From NCBI GenBank assembly GCA_964627605.1, contig CAZVGZ010000023.1, positions 1 through 56,400 of the forward strand: a stretch of 56,400 bases of DNA, given 5' to 3'. Source of the stretch: CAZVGZ01 sp964627605 (GTDB taxonomy: Bacteria; Latescibacterota; MWCZ01; CAZVGZ01). Made by a program: the position numbers and the translations under genes. The notes under the pieces are model-generated. The model had not been told where the DNA came from, did no database searches, and saw only the letters and a program-made list of their open reading frames with translations. Below are positions 24,995-33,995 of this stretch, piece after piece (position 1 is the stretch's first letter; each line of letters begins with the position of its first letter).

Positions 24995-25679
24995 CGGTGG
25001 AGGCAGCGCGGAGGAAGAATGGTGATGTCAGCACCAGACCGTAGGAGGTCAGGCAAGCAAACCGTCATCCCGAAATTGGATCGGGCGGCCTTGTAGAAAT
25101 GGCGGGGTCGTTATGTGGGTGCGGGTTTTCCGCACTCTCAGTAAGCGATACAAACCGGCTGCGGACTCGCAGGCTCTGGCTGCAGATTAGGGCGATTATT
25201 CACGGGACTCAAATCGGGTGACCAAAAATCCTACCGCGACTTCGCCTAAACATCCGCTACGCCAAAAGGGTGCACGTCCATCATTTAAGTTCAAGTCGCA
25301 CCGAACGCCATCGCCGGGCGACCTCACCATTTGCTGTGCAGACTATTCACAAGGCCCTTCCAAGGGCCTCTTCACATCCGTTCTGCCAAATGATTTCCCT
25401 GCGCGAATCTTGTAGATTGCCCGCGCAGGCGGCATCCGGCTGGAGACTTGGCCGTAAGGCCGGGCGCAAATACGCTCATCGTTCTTTATTGTTAGAGCGT
25501 CCACGCCACAGCGGCACACGAGAGGGGCTCCTTTTTGTCCCCGCCCCTTACCCGGTGCGCAAATTCGAATAAACTCGTAGAAGGACAAATATAACATCAG
25601 TCCCAAGTCATCTGCAAGGTCGCAACAGCTTGACCTGTCGCCTTCACTCGAAGTATCATAGACGCGCACCCAAATCCCC
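24995..25679. other. Gene-free, hairpin-rich intergenic region, 685 bases
   Basis: No convincing coding frame, tRNA, tmRNA, SRP or RNase P signature was found. Four inverted repeats cluster in 200 bases. 25352-25369 is AGGCCCT-tcca-AGGGCCT. 25398-25429 has CCTGCGCG / CGCGCAGG arms with an inner AATCT / AGATT stem. 25450-25461 is GGCC-gtaa-GGCC. 25523-25548 is AGGGGC / GCCCCT. This could be a structured RNA, a cluster of REP-like palindromes, or the promoter region of the tsaB operon. Nothing is seen in 24995-25340. Confidence 0.5.
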
Positions 25680-26408
25680 GTGAGCGCCCAAGTGACCACT
25701 CATGAACCCACCATCCTAGCGATTGAGACCGCCACACATGTTTTAGCGGTGGCTATATGTCGTGGCGAAAGAGTTTTGGCGGAGGTGAAATGGCAAGCGG
25801 GTTTGATCCACGCCGAGAGAATTATCCCTTCCTGCCTTAACATGCTTGAAGGGTTGGATCTGGCCTGGGAGGATCTAGACGCCGTGGCGGTGTCACAGGG
25901 CCCAGGATCGTTCACGTCGCTCAGAATAGGTTTTGGAACGGCCAAAGGGATCGCTCTCGCGCACGATCTGCCGTTGGTCCTTATACCGACACTCGAAGCG
26001 CTAGCAGCGCAGATTCCCTACTGCCAGCATCCGGTTTGCGCCACTTTGGACGCAAGAAAAGATGAGGTCTACGCCGCCTGGTTCGATACCAGCAGCGGCC
26101 AAGCCGCTCGGTTGACTGATGATTCACTATATTCACCCGAAGCGCTCGTCGGGAGCATCACCGAGCAGACCGTCTGCGTAGGCAATGGTTGGGTGCGATA
26201 TGGCGCATTTTGGACAGAGCGGCTCAAAAATACGGTTCGTACCGCGCCTCCATGGGGGCATCTGCCGACGGCGAGTGTCGTAGGTCTACTCGGTATGCGG
26301 AGATTTATCAACGGTGTGCGCGATGATCCTGACACCGCAACGCCTCTATATCTGCGCCGGTCACAGGCACAAGAAGCCGCGAGCGAAAAACCGCCGATGG
26401 TGGTCTAG
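25680..26408 (+). CDS. tsaB: tRNA threonylcarbamoyladenosine biosynthesis protein TsaB
   Basis: 242 residues, GTG start (GTG 25692 is a nearby alternative). ASKHA-fold non-catalytic partner of TsaD in t6A37 synthesis. Signatures are ILAIETATHVLAVAI, LAWEDLDAVAVSQGPGSFTSLRIGFGTAKGIAL, and VCATLDARKDEVYAAWF. It is first in a compact run with the deacetylase, rimI and a nucleoside phosphorylase. The tsaB-rimI association is common. Confidence 0.94.
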   Translation: MSAQVTTHEPTILAIETATHVLAVAICRGERVLAEVKWQAGLIHAERIIPSCLNMLEGLDLAWEDLDAVAVSQGPGSFTSLRIGFGTAKGIALAHDLPLVLIPTLEALAAQIPYCQHPVCATLDARKDEVYAAWFDTSSGQAARLTDDSLYSPEALVGSITEQTVCVGNGWVRYGAFWTERLKNTVRTAPPWGHLPTASVVGLLGMRRFINGVRDDPDTATPLYLRRSQAQEAASEKPPMVV

Positions 26409-26464
26409 CAGCCTATTTATCCTACTGCTCTATTGGGCAGTCTAGACGGAAAAGGCCCTCACCG

Positions 26465-27409
26465 ATGTCCACTGTGGCTTTCTACAGCCATGACGCCTAC
26501 TTAGACCACCTGACCGGAGCGGCCCATCCCGAGCGGCCGGAGCGGCTTGTGGGGATGTTGGATGTCTTGCAGCAAAGCGACGTGTGGGATCGGTTGGACC
26601 ACAGAACGCCCTCCCCCGCTTTACCAGGACAGATCGCGCTTGCCCACAGCCCGGACTATGTGTCTTACGTAGAAGAGTACTGCTCACGCGGTGGTGGGCT
26701 TTTGGATGGCACCGAGACCGTGGTGAGCAAGAACTCCTACACAGCAGCAATGCTCGCCGCAGGTGCAGCGACCGATGCCATAGACGCGGTAATGACCGGA
26801 GAGGTCGATCGGGCTTTCTGCGCGGTGCGCCCGCCTGGCCACCATGCGATTGTCGATCGTGCGATGGGATTCTGTGTATTCAACAACGTCGCTGTGGCCG
26901 CTAGGCACTGCCAGAAACAGCACGGTGTCGAAAGGGTCGCGATCCTCGATTGGGACTATCACCACGGCAACGGAACACAGTTTATTTTCTGGGCCGACCC
27001 CAGCGTCTGGTACGGCAGTCTGCACGCATCTCCCGCCTATCCCCACACAGGATTGGCGTCAGAACGCGGTGGAGGAGAAGCGCGTCGCTCTGTGGTCAAC
27101 CGCCCGCTGCCGACCGGTACCGGACACGACGAATATATCGAGTCGTTCGACAGCAAAATTTTGCCCTCGCTTGAGACTTTTGCTCCCGAGTTGATACTAA
27201 TCTCGGCAGGGTTCGATTCACATAGTGATGATCCTATCTGCAACATGCGCCTCACCGAACAGACGTTCGCGATGATGACTGAGAGTGTTGTGGAGTTGGC
27301 GGATCTTGTCTGCCATGGGCGCATTGTGAGCGTTCTTGAGGGAGGCTACCACCCCCAAGCGCTTGGGCGGTCTGTAGAGTGCCACCTGAAAACGATGCTA
27401 GATCGCTGA
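26465..27409 (+). CDS. Histone deacetylase-family (class II-like) zinc hydrolase
   Basis: 314 residues covering one arginase/deacetylase fold. Motifs are HPERPERL at the N-terminus, VRPPGHHA (catalytic His pair), GFCVFNNVAVAA, ILDWDYHHGNGTQ (zinc Asp and His), SAGFDSH (zinc Asp) and LEGGYH. Bacterial members deacetylate polyamines, acetoin-pathway enzymes or unknown amides. Sitting between tsaB and rimI, an N-acetyltransferase, it might reverse an acetylation, but that is speculation. Its end overlaps the rimI frame by 31 bases. Confidence 0.9.
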   Translation: MSTVAFYSHDAYLDHLTGAAHPERPERLVGMLDVLQQSDVWDRLDHRTPSPALPGQIALAHSPDYVSYVEEYCSRGGGLLDGTETVVSKNSYTAAMLAAGAATDAIDAVMTGEVDRAFCAVRPPGHHAIVDRAMGFCVFNNVAVAARHCQKQHGVERVAILDWDYHHGNGTQFIFWADPSVWYGSLHASPAYPHTGLASERGGGEARRSVVNRPLPTGTGHDEYIESFDSKILPSLETFAPELILISAGFDSHSDDPICNMRLTEQTFAMMTESVVELADLVCHGRIVSVLEGGYHPQALGRSVECHLKTMLDR

Positions 27410-27888
27410 ACGGCAATACGTTCGACCTCATCAGACTCGCTCCAGATCACGTCCCTGAACTAGTCGCGCTGGAGCGAGCCTGTTTTGCTACGCCATGGTC
27501 CGCTGCGGCCCTTATCGGTTCGATCGCCCGACCGATATCTGTGGCGATCGGACTTGCAGACAAAAACGGGAAACTCGTCGCCTACCTGATCGGCCGCAGA
27601 GAGGACGAACACGGCGACATCGACACACTGGCTGTCGATCCTTCCAAACGCAGGTCGGGGTGTGCCACCCGACTTCTCCAGAAGGCGTTGGACGTGTTTG
27701 CTGACCGAGGGATTGTGATGTGCTGGCTTGAAGTCAGAGAGAGCAACGTTGGCGCGATCACCCTCTACAAACATTTTGGCTTTGAGATCGCAGGCCGACG
27801 GCGCAACTATTATCCCCGACCGCAGCGCGAAGACGCGTTGGTGATGTCGCTCAACCTGAATACAGAGCCTGGTCATCAGAGTGGTTGA
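27379..27888 (+). CDS. rimI: Ribosomal protein-alanine N-acetyltransferase RimI
   Basis: 169 residues from GTG 27379, giving a 31-base overlap with the deacetylase. GNAT fold: LIRLAPDHVPELVALERACFATPWS, the acetyl-CoA loop LAVDPSKRRSGCATRLLQKAL (RxxGxA), and the C-terminal LEVRESNVGAITLYKHFGFEIAGRRRNYY typical of RimI. It acetylates the N-terminus of ribosomal protein S18. The end overlaps the next start. Confidence 0.92.
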   Translation: MPPENDARSLNGNTFDLIRLAPDHVPELVALERACFATPWSAAALIGSIARPISVAIGLADKNGKLVAYLIGRREDEHGDIDTLAVDPSKRRSGCATRLLQKALDVFADRGIVMCWLEVRESNVGAITLYKHFGFEIAGRRRNYYPRPQREDALVMSLNLNTEPGHQSG

Positions 27889-28687
27889 CAATCCGTCTGG
27901 CTCAGCTGCGCTCCTCGCTCTGCGCAAAAAGGGGATCGGCGAACCCCGCGTGGCGATAATTCTCGGCAGCGGCTTCTCCACCGTGTTAAACTCTCTGGTC
28001 ATCCACGGACACTGCGACTATTCTGATTTGCCTGGTTGGCCCCAAACTTCTGTATCAGGGCATCCTGGACGATGCGTGTGGGCCAGATGGGGAGGCCAGG
28101 AGTGCATCATTTTCGCAGGCCGTTTCCACGGCTACGAAGGTCTCGATAGCGACTCAGTCTGCGCTCCGGTATCACTGGCGAGCGCTCTGGGATGCAGAGA
28201 AATTCTCCTCACCTGCGCGGCAGGTGCGCTCAGTCCAGACCTGCCCTTGGGGGCGCTGGTGGCTATCGAAGGGCATCTCAGTTTCGGTCACGGCGGCGAC
28301 CTCAAAGGGCGACTGTCCACCCCTGACATCGTCCGTTCGCACTACTCTCCCACACTGACTCAGTCTCTCTTGGACGCTGGAGACACAGCAGGCGACGCCG
28401 TCAATCTTGGAGTTCTGGCGTCGGTGCCAGGGCCATCCTACGAAACTTCAGCGGAAGTAAATATGCTACGTAGTTTCGGCGCTGATGTTGTGTCTATGTC
28501 CACAGCAACTGAGGCCCAGTGTGGCACCAAGTTTGGCATTGAGATCGCAGCATTGGCGTGCGTCACCAATGTCGTGTCCGACGTCACTCTGCAACACAGC
28601 GATGTGGTGGATGCTCTGTCCCAACGTCAAACCGCCATCGGCGGGATTATCGAATCGTGGCTAAACGCCACGCCGCCCCCTGAATAG
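27881..28687 (+). CDS. Purine nucleoside phosphorylase (trimeric, PNP/MTAP family)
   Basis: 268 residues, GTG start overlapping the rimI stop. Motifs are VAIILGSGF (phosphate loop), FAGRFHGYEG, ILLTCAAGALSPDLPLG, and VSMSTATEAQCGTKFGIEIAAL followed by TNVVSD, the purine-binding Glu and Asn of trimeric PNPs. It splits purine nucleosides to base and ribose-1-phosphate for salvage. Last gene of the tsaB run, facing a convergent sulfatase-like gene. Confidence 0.93.
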   Translation: MVDNPSGSAALLALRKKGIGEPRVAIILGSGFSTVLNSLVIHGHCDYSDLPGWPQTSVSGHPGRCVWARWGGQECIIFAGRFHGYEGLDSDSVCAPVSLASALGCREILLTCAAGALSPDLPLGALVAIEGHLSFGHGGDLKGRLSTPDIVRSHYSPTLTQSLLDAGDTAGDAVNLGVLASVPGPSYETSAEVNMLRSFGADVVSMSTATEAQCGTKFGIEIAALACVTNVVSDVTLQHSDVVDALSQRQTAIGGIIESWLNATPPPE

Positions 28688-28716
28688 AAAAAGGGGGCAG
28701 CCAGTTGGCCGCCCCC
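28686..28716 (-). terminator. Intrinsic terminator of the sulfatase-like gene
   Basis: The hairpin GGGGGC-a-GCC-agtt-GGC-c-GCCCCC is flanked on its plus-strand left by AGAAAAA, giving a T run on the minus strand. It lies between convergent genes and terminates the minus-strand transcript; the same stem may slow transcription from the plus side. Confidence 0.7.
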
Positions 28717-28739
28717 CCCCAGAAAACCCCACTAGTGGG

Positions 28740-30143
28740 TCACTCTTCGCGTTTGTAGCCTTTCATCTTACCTCGGTCGTCGTCGTCAATACCGTCGTCG
28801 AGCTTCATGTCTGTCGGCACCGCCATCGACATGCTTCCCACCCGCCTGAGCGTAATGCCCTGATAGGTCTGCGGGTCAGCATTTCCGGTCTCTTCCATCC
28901 GCTTTTCGAGCCACTCGACATACATGTCGTGCATCTCCTGGCAGATGTCCGGGTTCTCTTCGGCGAGGTTGATATTCTCCTCAGGGTCCGCCTCAAGGTC
29001 GTAAAGCTCCACAGGCGGACGGTTGTGCAGATCGGGAGTCTCCACCGCCTCAAAATACTTCCATTTCTTGGTGCGGATACCCCGTTTGCGCTGCCAAGAG
29101 TTTTCGACGATATAGACGACATCAACGTCAATCTCCTTGTCGTCGTTTATATACGGCACAAGGTTGCGACCATCCATCTCTTTCTCGGCGATGTGATCGC
29201 CCAACCCTACCAGATCAAGAACCGTCGGCGTCAGGTCCATAAGTGTCGCCAGCCCCTCAAGCCTCTGTCCTTCAGGCAGTACGTCAGGCATCTTCATAAT
29301 CAGCGGAACGCGCATGTTGGTCTCATACAGCCCGTGGTGATCGTACCACAGACCGTGCTCATCAAGCTCCTCGCCGTGATCGGACGTAATCACCAGCAGC
29401 GTATTCTCCATCAATTCAAGCTCATCCATCCTGGCAAAAACTTTCGCCAGACACTCATCGCAGTAGGCGATTTCGGCGTCATACAGCGAATTGACATACT
29501 TGGAGTCTGTCACCCCACCCATCCACTGCCGGAAATAGTTTCCGAACGGCTCAAAGTTGTAAGCCTGATGCAGGCTAGTGTTGTCTGGGTCTTTGGGGTC
29601 GTCGCCATCGTAGAAATTTCCAGCGTGTGGTGACGGCGGCAGATAGGGCGTATGCGGGTCCCAATAGTGGAAAAAGCAGTAGAACGGCTCGTCGCGCCCA
29701 GCTACGTCGTCCAGAATCGGCATGATCGCGGCGTTGACGCCTTCACCCTTGCGCCAGACGTCGGTGGATTCCTGTTCCCAGCTATAGCCGTCGTAGCGGT
29801 CATAGCCACGACTAAACCACCTTCCCAGATTATCAGCAGCGGCGGTATAGTACCCCTCGCTCTGAAGAATCTCCGGCAGCGTCTTAATATCCTCATCCAG
29901 ATCAATCGTGCTGCCTTGCTGGACGATCTGATGCCTGATGTAATCCACGCCGGTGAACATGTTCGTATGCCCCGGATGCGTCGGGATCGCCGGGCTGAGC
30001 ATGTCATACACCAGCACCCCCTCACTAGCAATTTTGTCGATGTTGGGGCTGGTCTTGTGCTTAAACCCATAACAGCTCAGATGATCCGAGCGCAGCGTGT
30101 CAATACAGATAACAACAACGTTTGGTCGGTCTTTGTTTGGCAT
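28740..30143 (-). CDS. Sulfatase-family hydrolase with Thr in the nucleophile position
   Basis: 467 residues of the alkaline-phosphatase superfamily. Metal-site motifs are NVVVICIDTLRSDHL (Asp15) and VITSDHGEELDEHG. The segment matching the C/S-x-P-x-R activation motif reads Thr55-His-Pro-Gly-His59 (AIPTHPGHTNMFTG), so it has no Cys or Ser for formylglycine and no Arg. Thr is the nucleophile in related phosphoethanolamine transferases and phosphodiesterases. It is therefore more likely to act on a phosphate or phosphonate ester, or by an unmodified Thr mechanism, than as a classical sulfatase. No signal peptide. The C-terminus is unusually rich in Asp and Lys. Confidence 0.85.
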   Translation of the reverse strand: MPNKDRPNVVVICIDTLRSDHLSCYGFKHKTSPNIDKIASEGVLVYDMLSPAIPTHPGHTNMFTGVDYIRHQIVQQGSTIDLDEDIKTLPEILQSEGYYTAAADNLGRWFSRGYDRYDGYSWEQESTDVWRKGEGVNAAIMPILDDVAGRDEPFYCFFHYWDPHTPYLPPSPHAGNFYDGDDPKDPDNTSLHQAYNFEPFGNYFRQWMGGVTDSKYVNSLYDAEIAYCDECLAKVFARMDELELMENTLLVITSDHGEELDEHGLWYDHHGLYETNMRVPLIMKMPDVLPEGQRLEGLATLMDLTPTVLDLVGLGDHIAEKEMDGRNLVPYINDDKEIDVDVVYIVENSWQRKRGIRTKKWKYFEAVETPDLHNRPPVELYDLEADPEENINLAEENPDICQEMHDMYVEWLEKRMEETGNADPQTYQGITLRRVGSMSMAVPTDMKLDDGIDDDDRGKMKGYKREE

Positions 30144-30193
30144 GTGGTGTCTTTCTCCAAATGAGTTCGGTTTGTGTTGGTAAGCAAATCGGA

Positions 30194-31274
30194 TTAAGCG
30201 CCCGCGTCAAAGGACTGCTTCACCAAGCCTTGGCAGGCCTTCCAGTCGGTTTCGTCGACGATTTCGCGCTGCCATTCATTGTTTCTACCAGATAAGTGAA
30301 GATGAGATTTTCGCACCCTAACATAGCAAAACCCCTTGTCGTCGATCTTGTAACGAAAGAAAGATTTGACATATGGGAGGACGCTGACACTCTGGAGTGC
30401 ACCCTTCAAGCTGTACAGATTTGGTATGAGTGATGCAGGCTGCCCTGAGTTTGTGTGATGCTCTGTTCGAACTGCTCTGGACTTCGATCCACTACGGGGC
30501 ATGTTTCGGCAGTATTGATCAACTTTGCGGAACAGTCGCATAGTGGTCGGCGAACCTTTTTTTAGGTGGTAATCGAAGTCATACACCGTCTCTTCATTTC
30601 CAGTATCGTCTCCGGAAACGGTGCGCCCCTCGTCCTACGTTTCCTCTGCACTGCCTGTCAACTCTGGGTACGATTCGATAGACTGCCCCGTCGCCGCCTC
30701 AACCTTTCGTGACAGAGAACCATCGACGCTTTTCCGCTCAAGCGCGCGGTCCTTCCTGGCGTCGCGGGAGAGCCAGCTGAGACTTTCAGCTACTGCGCGA
30801 ACGGTTTCGGGTGTATCCGCAGAAGGATTAATGGAAACGGTGTAACGCAACTTGTCAGGGGCCTTCGCTTTTACGCTGCTTTGACAGATTGCATAATCGA
30901 CCCCATTCGTAAGCACGCACCACTCTACTCCTTACTTTTGACGAATAACTGACAGCCTGGGCTACGGCTTTGTCGTCAGCCGGGGTATGCAGTGGCTTAG
31001 CTTCGACCAGCACTGTTGGTTTCCCGTTGATCATCAGCGCATAGTCGACGTTGCCCCCGCCGAAGATCGAGTACTCTAAATCTACCTGGGTCGGTTCAGT
31101 CACGTCCCAACCGAGGGCGCGCAGCATAGGATCAATGAATATCGTTCGCGTCGATGTTTCATTTAAGCCTGTATCCCTATGCTTCTGAAGTTTGGCCTGC
31201 AACGCCTCAATGCACGCTATCAAATCGTTCAAGGGCCGCCTCCGGCCTGCAAATGTGGCATCTACCCCCGCCAC
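30194..31274 (-). pseudogene. Broken HsdR_N / DUF5655-like nuclease-domain gene
   Basis: Three minus-strand frames together match one protein. From 31274: helices ACIEALQAKLQKHRD, then the type I restriction HSDR_N core FIDPMLRALGWDV, GGGNVDYALMINGKPTVLVEAKP, and AVAQAVSYSS. Near 30930 a one-base shift leads into EWCVLTNGVDYAICQ, which continues the same domain and stops at 30635. A third frame (30586-30194) reads YDFDYHLKKGSPTTMRLFRKV, then SFFRYKIDDKGFCYVRVRKSHLHL, resembling DUF5655, a usual C-terminal partner of such short HSDR_N proteins. At least two frameshifts separate the parts. There is no hsdS or hsdM nearby, so it is a stand-alone defence-like relic or a region of sequencing errors. 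Confidence 0.7.
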
Positions 31275-31741
31275 CTCTTCACAACAAACCGCCGATACAA
31301 GAACGAGACGACGAAGAAGAAGATGGGCAGGACCAGTTTGTGCGTGGTGGTTCGGGTGATCTGGCCTGGCGGGTCGTGCTGCTCTCTGATTTTGTAGGTG
31401 TAGAGACCCACCCAGGTTGAGTCAAACCACTCCGGCTCTGTATGCTCGGACAACGCTTCGTCGAATTCCACAGGGTCTGCGACGACCGCTATTCTCGGTC
31501 CGTGATCCAAGTGAACATAGACCGACGCGACAATCAGCACCAGCCAAAACGCCCGTTGAAACTGCTGACCAAACTCCACGCCAGCGATCATCACGTCTGG
31601 AAACCTGCCCAGACGGTTGAAGCACTGCCACAGTAGATACAGTATTCGGACGCTCAATAAGACCGCGAACGCTCCGACTACAACTCCTGTCATCGTAGTG
31701 TCCGACTTAGGCGCATAACTTTCCTGCATAGGCGCGAACAA
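31262..31741 (-). CDS. Small membrane protein of unknown function
   Basis: Up to 159 residues; ATG 31729 or 31693 are possible later starts. Three hydrophobic segments are visible: about 18-40 (TGVVVGAFAVLLSVRILYLL), 64-80 (RAFWLVLIVASVYVHL) and 134-150 (LVLPIFFFVVSFLYRRF), with an acidic loop between the second and third. No family recognised. It overlaps the start of the broken HSDR_N gene by 13 bases, hinting they once formed an operon. Confidence 0.6.
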   Translation of the reverse strand: MFAPMQESYAPKSDTTMTGVVVGAFAVLLSVRILYLLWQCFNRLGRFPDVMIAGVEFGQQFQRAFWLVLIVASVYVHLDHGPRIAVVADPVEFDEALSEHTEPEWFDSTWVGLYTYKIREQHDPPGQITRTTTHKLVLPIFFFVVSFLYRRFVVKRWRG

Positions 31742-31889
31742 AAGAAAGTAACTCTGTTCGTCCTCAAGCCGGAACCGGTCACGCGATATAACGCCCGACC
31801 CTTGTAGTTAGCGTTGCGTGGTGTGTGGTTAAATGGGGCGTAACGGCGATTCAATCGGACATTTCTATAGTGCAAGGAGCGTATCTAAC

Positions 31890-32660
31890 ATGACAGGCAA
31901 CCCGACGAAATCAGTACTAGCCAACGGCGGCATAGCGCTTGGGACGATGATTCAGGATGTGCGCGGATCGGAGTCGGTGGCGCTCCTGAAAATGGCAGGA
32001 TTCGACTATGTGCTCATCGACAATGAACATACCCCCCTTGATCTAAGCGCAGTCTCCGACATGTGTCGCACCGCTCGTCTGTGCGGGATAACTCCTATCG
32101 TCAGGGTGCCCGACACGCAGTACCACCTCATCGCCAGACGATTGGATGCTGGAGCTATGGGGATAATGGTGCCGCGAATCAGAACGCGGGAGCAGGTCGA
32201 ACTGGCGGTGGAGTGCATCAAATACCCGCCAATCGGCAAACGCGGTGTCTCCCAACCTGCTATGCTCACCGGCTACGAACCGATCGGTCTACCGGACTAC
32301 ATAAAAGCCACGAACGAGGAGACGATGGTGGTGGTGCAGGTCGAAACCAAAGAGGCGATGGACGATCTCGAAAACATTCTGTCGGTGCCTGACGTGGATG
32401 GCGTCCTCATGGGCCTCAACGATCTTTCCGTCAATCTGGGAGTCACGGATCAAAACCGTGGAGTGGTTGTTGAGGATGCGATTGATCGCGTAATCGAAGT
32501 GTGCGATGAGTACGGCGTCGCTCCAGGGCTGCACATCAGGGACATGGATCACATCCTAGACTGCAAGCGCAGAGGGATGAGGATGCTCGCGCTTAACACC
32601 GACACCGGCTTCATGATGGACGCGGCTTCTCAGGCCGCCAAGCAGATGCGGGCCGGGTAG
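31890..32660 (+). CDS. HpcH/HpaI-type class II aldolase
   Basis: 256 residues from ATG 31890, preceded by AAGGAG ten bases upstream; an in-frame start at 31833 adds unrelated residues. TIM-barrel pyruvate/2-oxo-acid aldolase of the 2,4-dihydroxyhept-2-enedioate type. Motifs are DYVLIDNEHTPLDLS, ITPIVRVPD, GAMGIMVPRIRTREQVE (metal-site region), GKRGVSQP, and VVVQVETKEAMDDLENI. It probably splits a hydroxy-keto acid to pyruvate and an aldehyde during sugar-acid or aromatic breakdown. Its stop directly abuts the permease start, so import and cleavage may be linked. Confidence 0.9.
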   Translation: MTGNPTKSVLANGGIALGTMIQDVRGSESVALLKMAGFDYVLIDNEHTPLDLSAVSDMCRTARLCGITPIVRVPDTQYHLIARRLDAGAMGIMVPRIRTREQVELAVECIKYPPIGKRGVSQPAMLTGYEPIGLPDYIKATNEETMVVVQVETKEAMDDLENILSVPDVDGVLMGLNDLSVNLGVTDQNRGVVVEDAIDRVIEVCDEYGVAPGLHIRDMDHILDCKRRGMRMLALNTDTGFMMDAASQAAKQMRAG

Positions 32661-33989
32661 GTGAGCGAATCAAAAGATTGCAGCGAACTACGTCCCGAAC
32701 TGGGCGTAGCGGATGCTATTCTGCTAATCATCGGCACAATCATCGGTGCCGGTATCTTCGTCACTCCTGGATACGTCACCCAAACACTAGGTGATGAGGG
32801 GTTGGTGCTGGCGGCGTGGGTGTTAGGTGGGGTGGTGGCGCTGGCCGGGGCGCTATCGTACGCGGAACTGGGCGCAGCCTGGCCTCGCGTCGGCGGACAC
32901 TATGTATATATGCGTCTGGCCTACGGACTGTTCTGTGGGTTCTTGGACGGTTGGGCGGCGCTGCTAGTCAACTTCCCTGGCTCCATCGCCGCACTAGCGC
33001 TGGCGGCGTCGGGCTATCTTGGCGCAATCGTGCCTGGCATCGACGGCGATGGTTACACCGGCAAGCTGGTCGCAGTGGCCCTTATTCTCGGACTGTCACT
33101 GGTTAACTACTGGGGAGTTCGAACCAGCGCACGTCTACAGAACACAGTGACACTCCTCAAAATGTCCGCACTTCTAGCGTTGATCATCGCCGGGCTTTTC
33201 TGGACCGCGCCAGAAGCGACATCAGTCACCAAGCCGCCATTCAAGTTCTCCTCTACTGCGATGGGTGGTGCGATGATTGCGGTAATGTTTACCTACTTCG
33301 GCTGGGATTCTGCGACATACATCGCGAGCGAAGTCCGTCGCCCATCTCGCACGCTACCAGTTGCAGCGCTGTTGGGAACGCTGGCGGTGGTGGCGATCTA
33401 CGTTGCGATAAACGTGGTGTTCCTGAAAGCCGTGCCGGTGGGTTCAACAGGTGGCGCGGGCATCGTCGCCGATCAGGTCGCCAGAGCGATTTTTGGTCCG
33501 TGGGCATCCAAGGTGGTGACGGCTGTGGCGGTGGTGTCGATACTTGGTGGCCTAAACGCGATGATTCTTACCGGCCCGCGCATCAGCTATGCGATGGCTA
33601 AAGACAGTCTGTTTTTCAGATTTGCTGGAAAGGTCAACACAAAGCACCAGACCCCAGGCCCTGCGATCTGGCTGCAAGCCGCTCTGGCTGTAGTTTTAGC
33701 ATTGACAGGCACCGTGGAGCAGTTGTTCACCGCCGCCGGGTTTGTCATAACACTGCTAGCCGGGGCAACAGCGGTAGCGGTGTTGGTGTTGCGGCGCTCC
33801 CATCCCGATGTTGACCGGCCCTACCGAACTCTCGGCGCACCGGTGACACCACTACTTTTCGCGGCAGCGGCTGCGTGGATCGGAGTAAGCAGCGTTGTGG
33901 AAAACCCAGTACCCTCGCTGGCAGGCTTGGCGACTATCGCCATTTCATGGCCGATCTACAAGCTGTGGCGACGGACTTCCCGCAAGTAA
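32661..33989 (+). CDS. APC-family amino acid/polyamine permease
   Basis: 442 residues with about 12 transmembrane segments. The start GTG follows the aldolase stop without a gap. The first helix holds the APC unwound-substrate motif IIGTIIGAGIFVTPG; ALSYAELGAAWPRVGGHYVY is typical of the LAT/SLC7-like branch. FTYFGWDSATYIASEV gives helix 6. Imports amino acids or related amines by proton symport or exchange. The substrate cannot be named. Confidence 0.92.
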   Translation: MSESKDCSELRPELGVADAILLIIGTIIGAGIFVTPGYVTQTLGDEGLVLAAWVLGGVVALAGALSYAELGAAWPRVGGHYVYMRLAYGLFCGFLDGWAALLVNFPGSIAALALAASGYLGAIVPGIDGDGYTGKLVAVALILGLSLVNYWGVRTSARLQNTVTLLKMSALLALIIAGLFWTAPEATSVTKPPFKFSSTAMGGAMIAVMFTYFGWDSATYIASEVRRPSRTLPVAALLGTLAVVAIYVAINVVFLKAVPVGSTGGAGIVADQVARAIFGPWASKVVTAVAVVSILGGLNAMILTGPRISYAMAKDSLFFRFAGKVNTKHQTPGPAIWLQAALAVVLALTGTVEQLFTAAGFVITLLAGATAVAVLVLRRSHPDVDRPYRTLGAPVTPLLFAAAAAWIGVSSVVENPVPSLAGLATIAISWPIYKLWRRTSRK

Positions 33990-33995
33990 CTATGC

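Noticed and set aside
24995..25679. tRNA, tmRNA, RNase P RNA or SRP RNA
   Set aside because: None of their conserved sequence blocks was found on either strand.
28929..29633. Plus-strand open frame of 234 codons
   Set aside because: Antisense to the sulfatase-family gene, which has intact metal motifs; His/Val-rich composition typical of a shadow frame.
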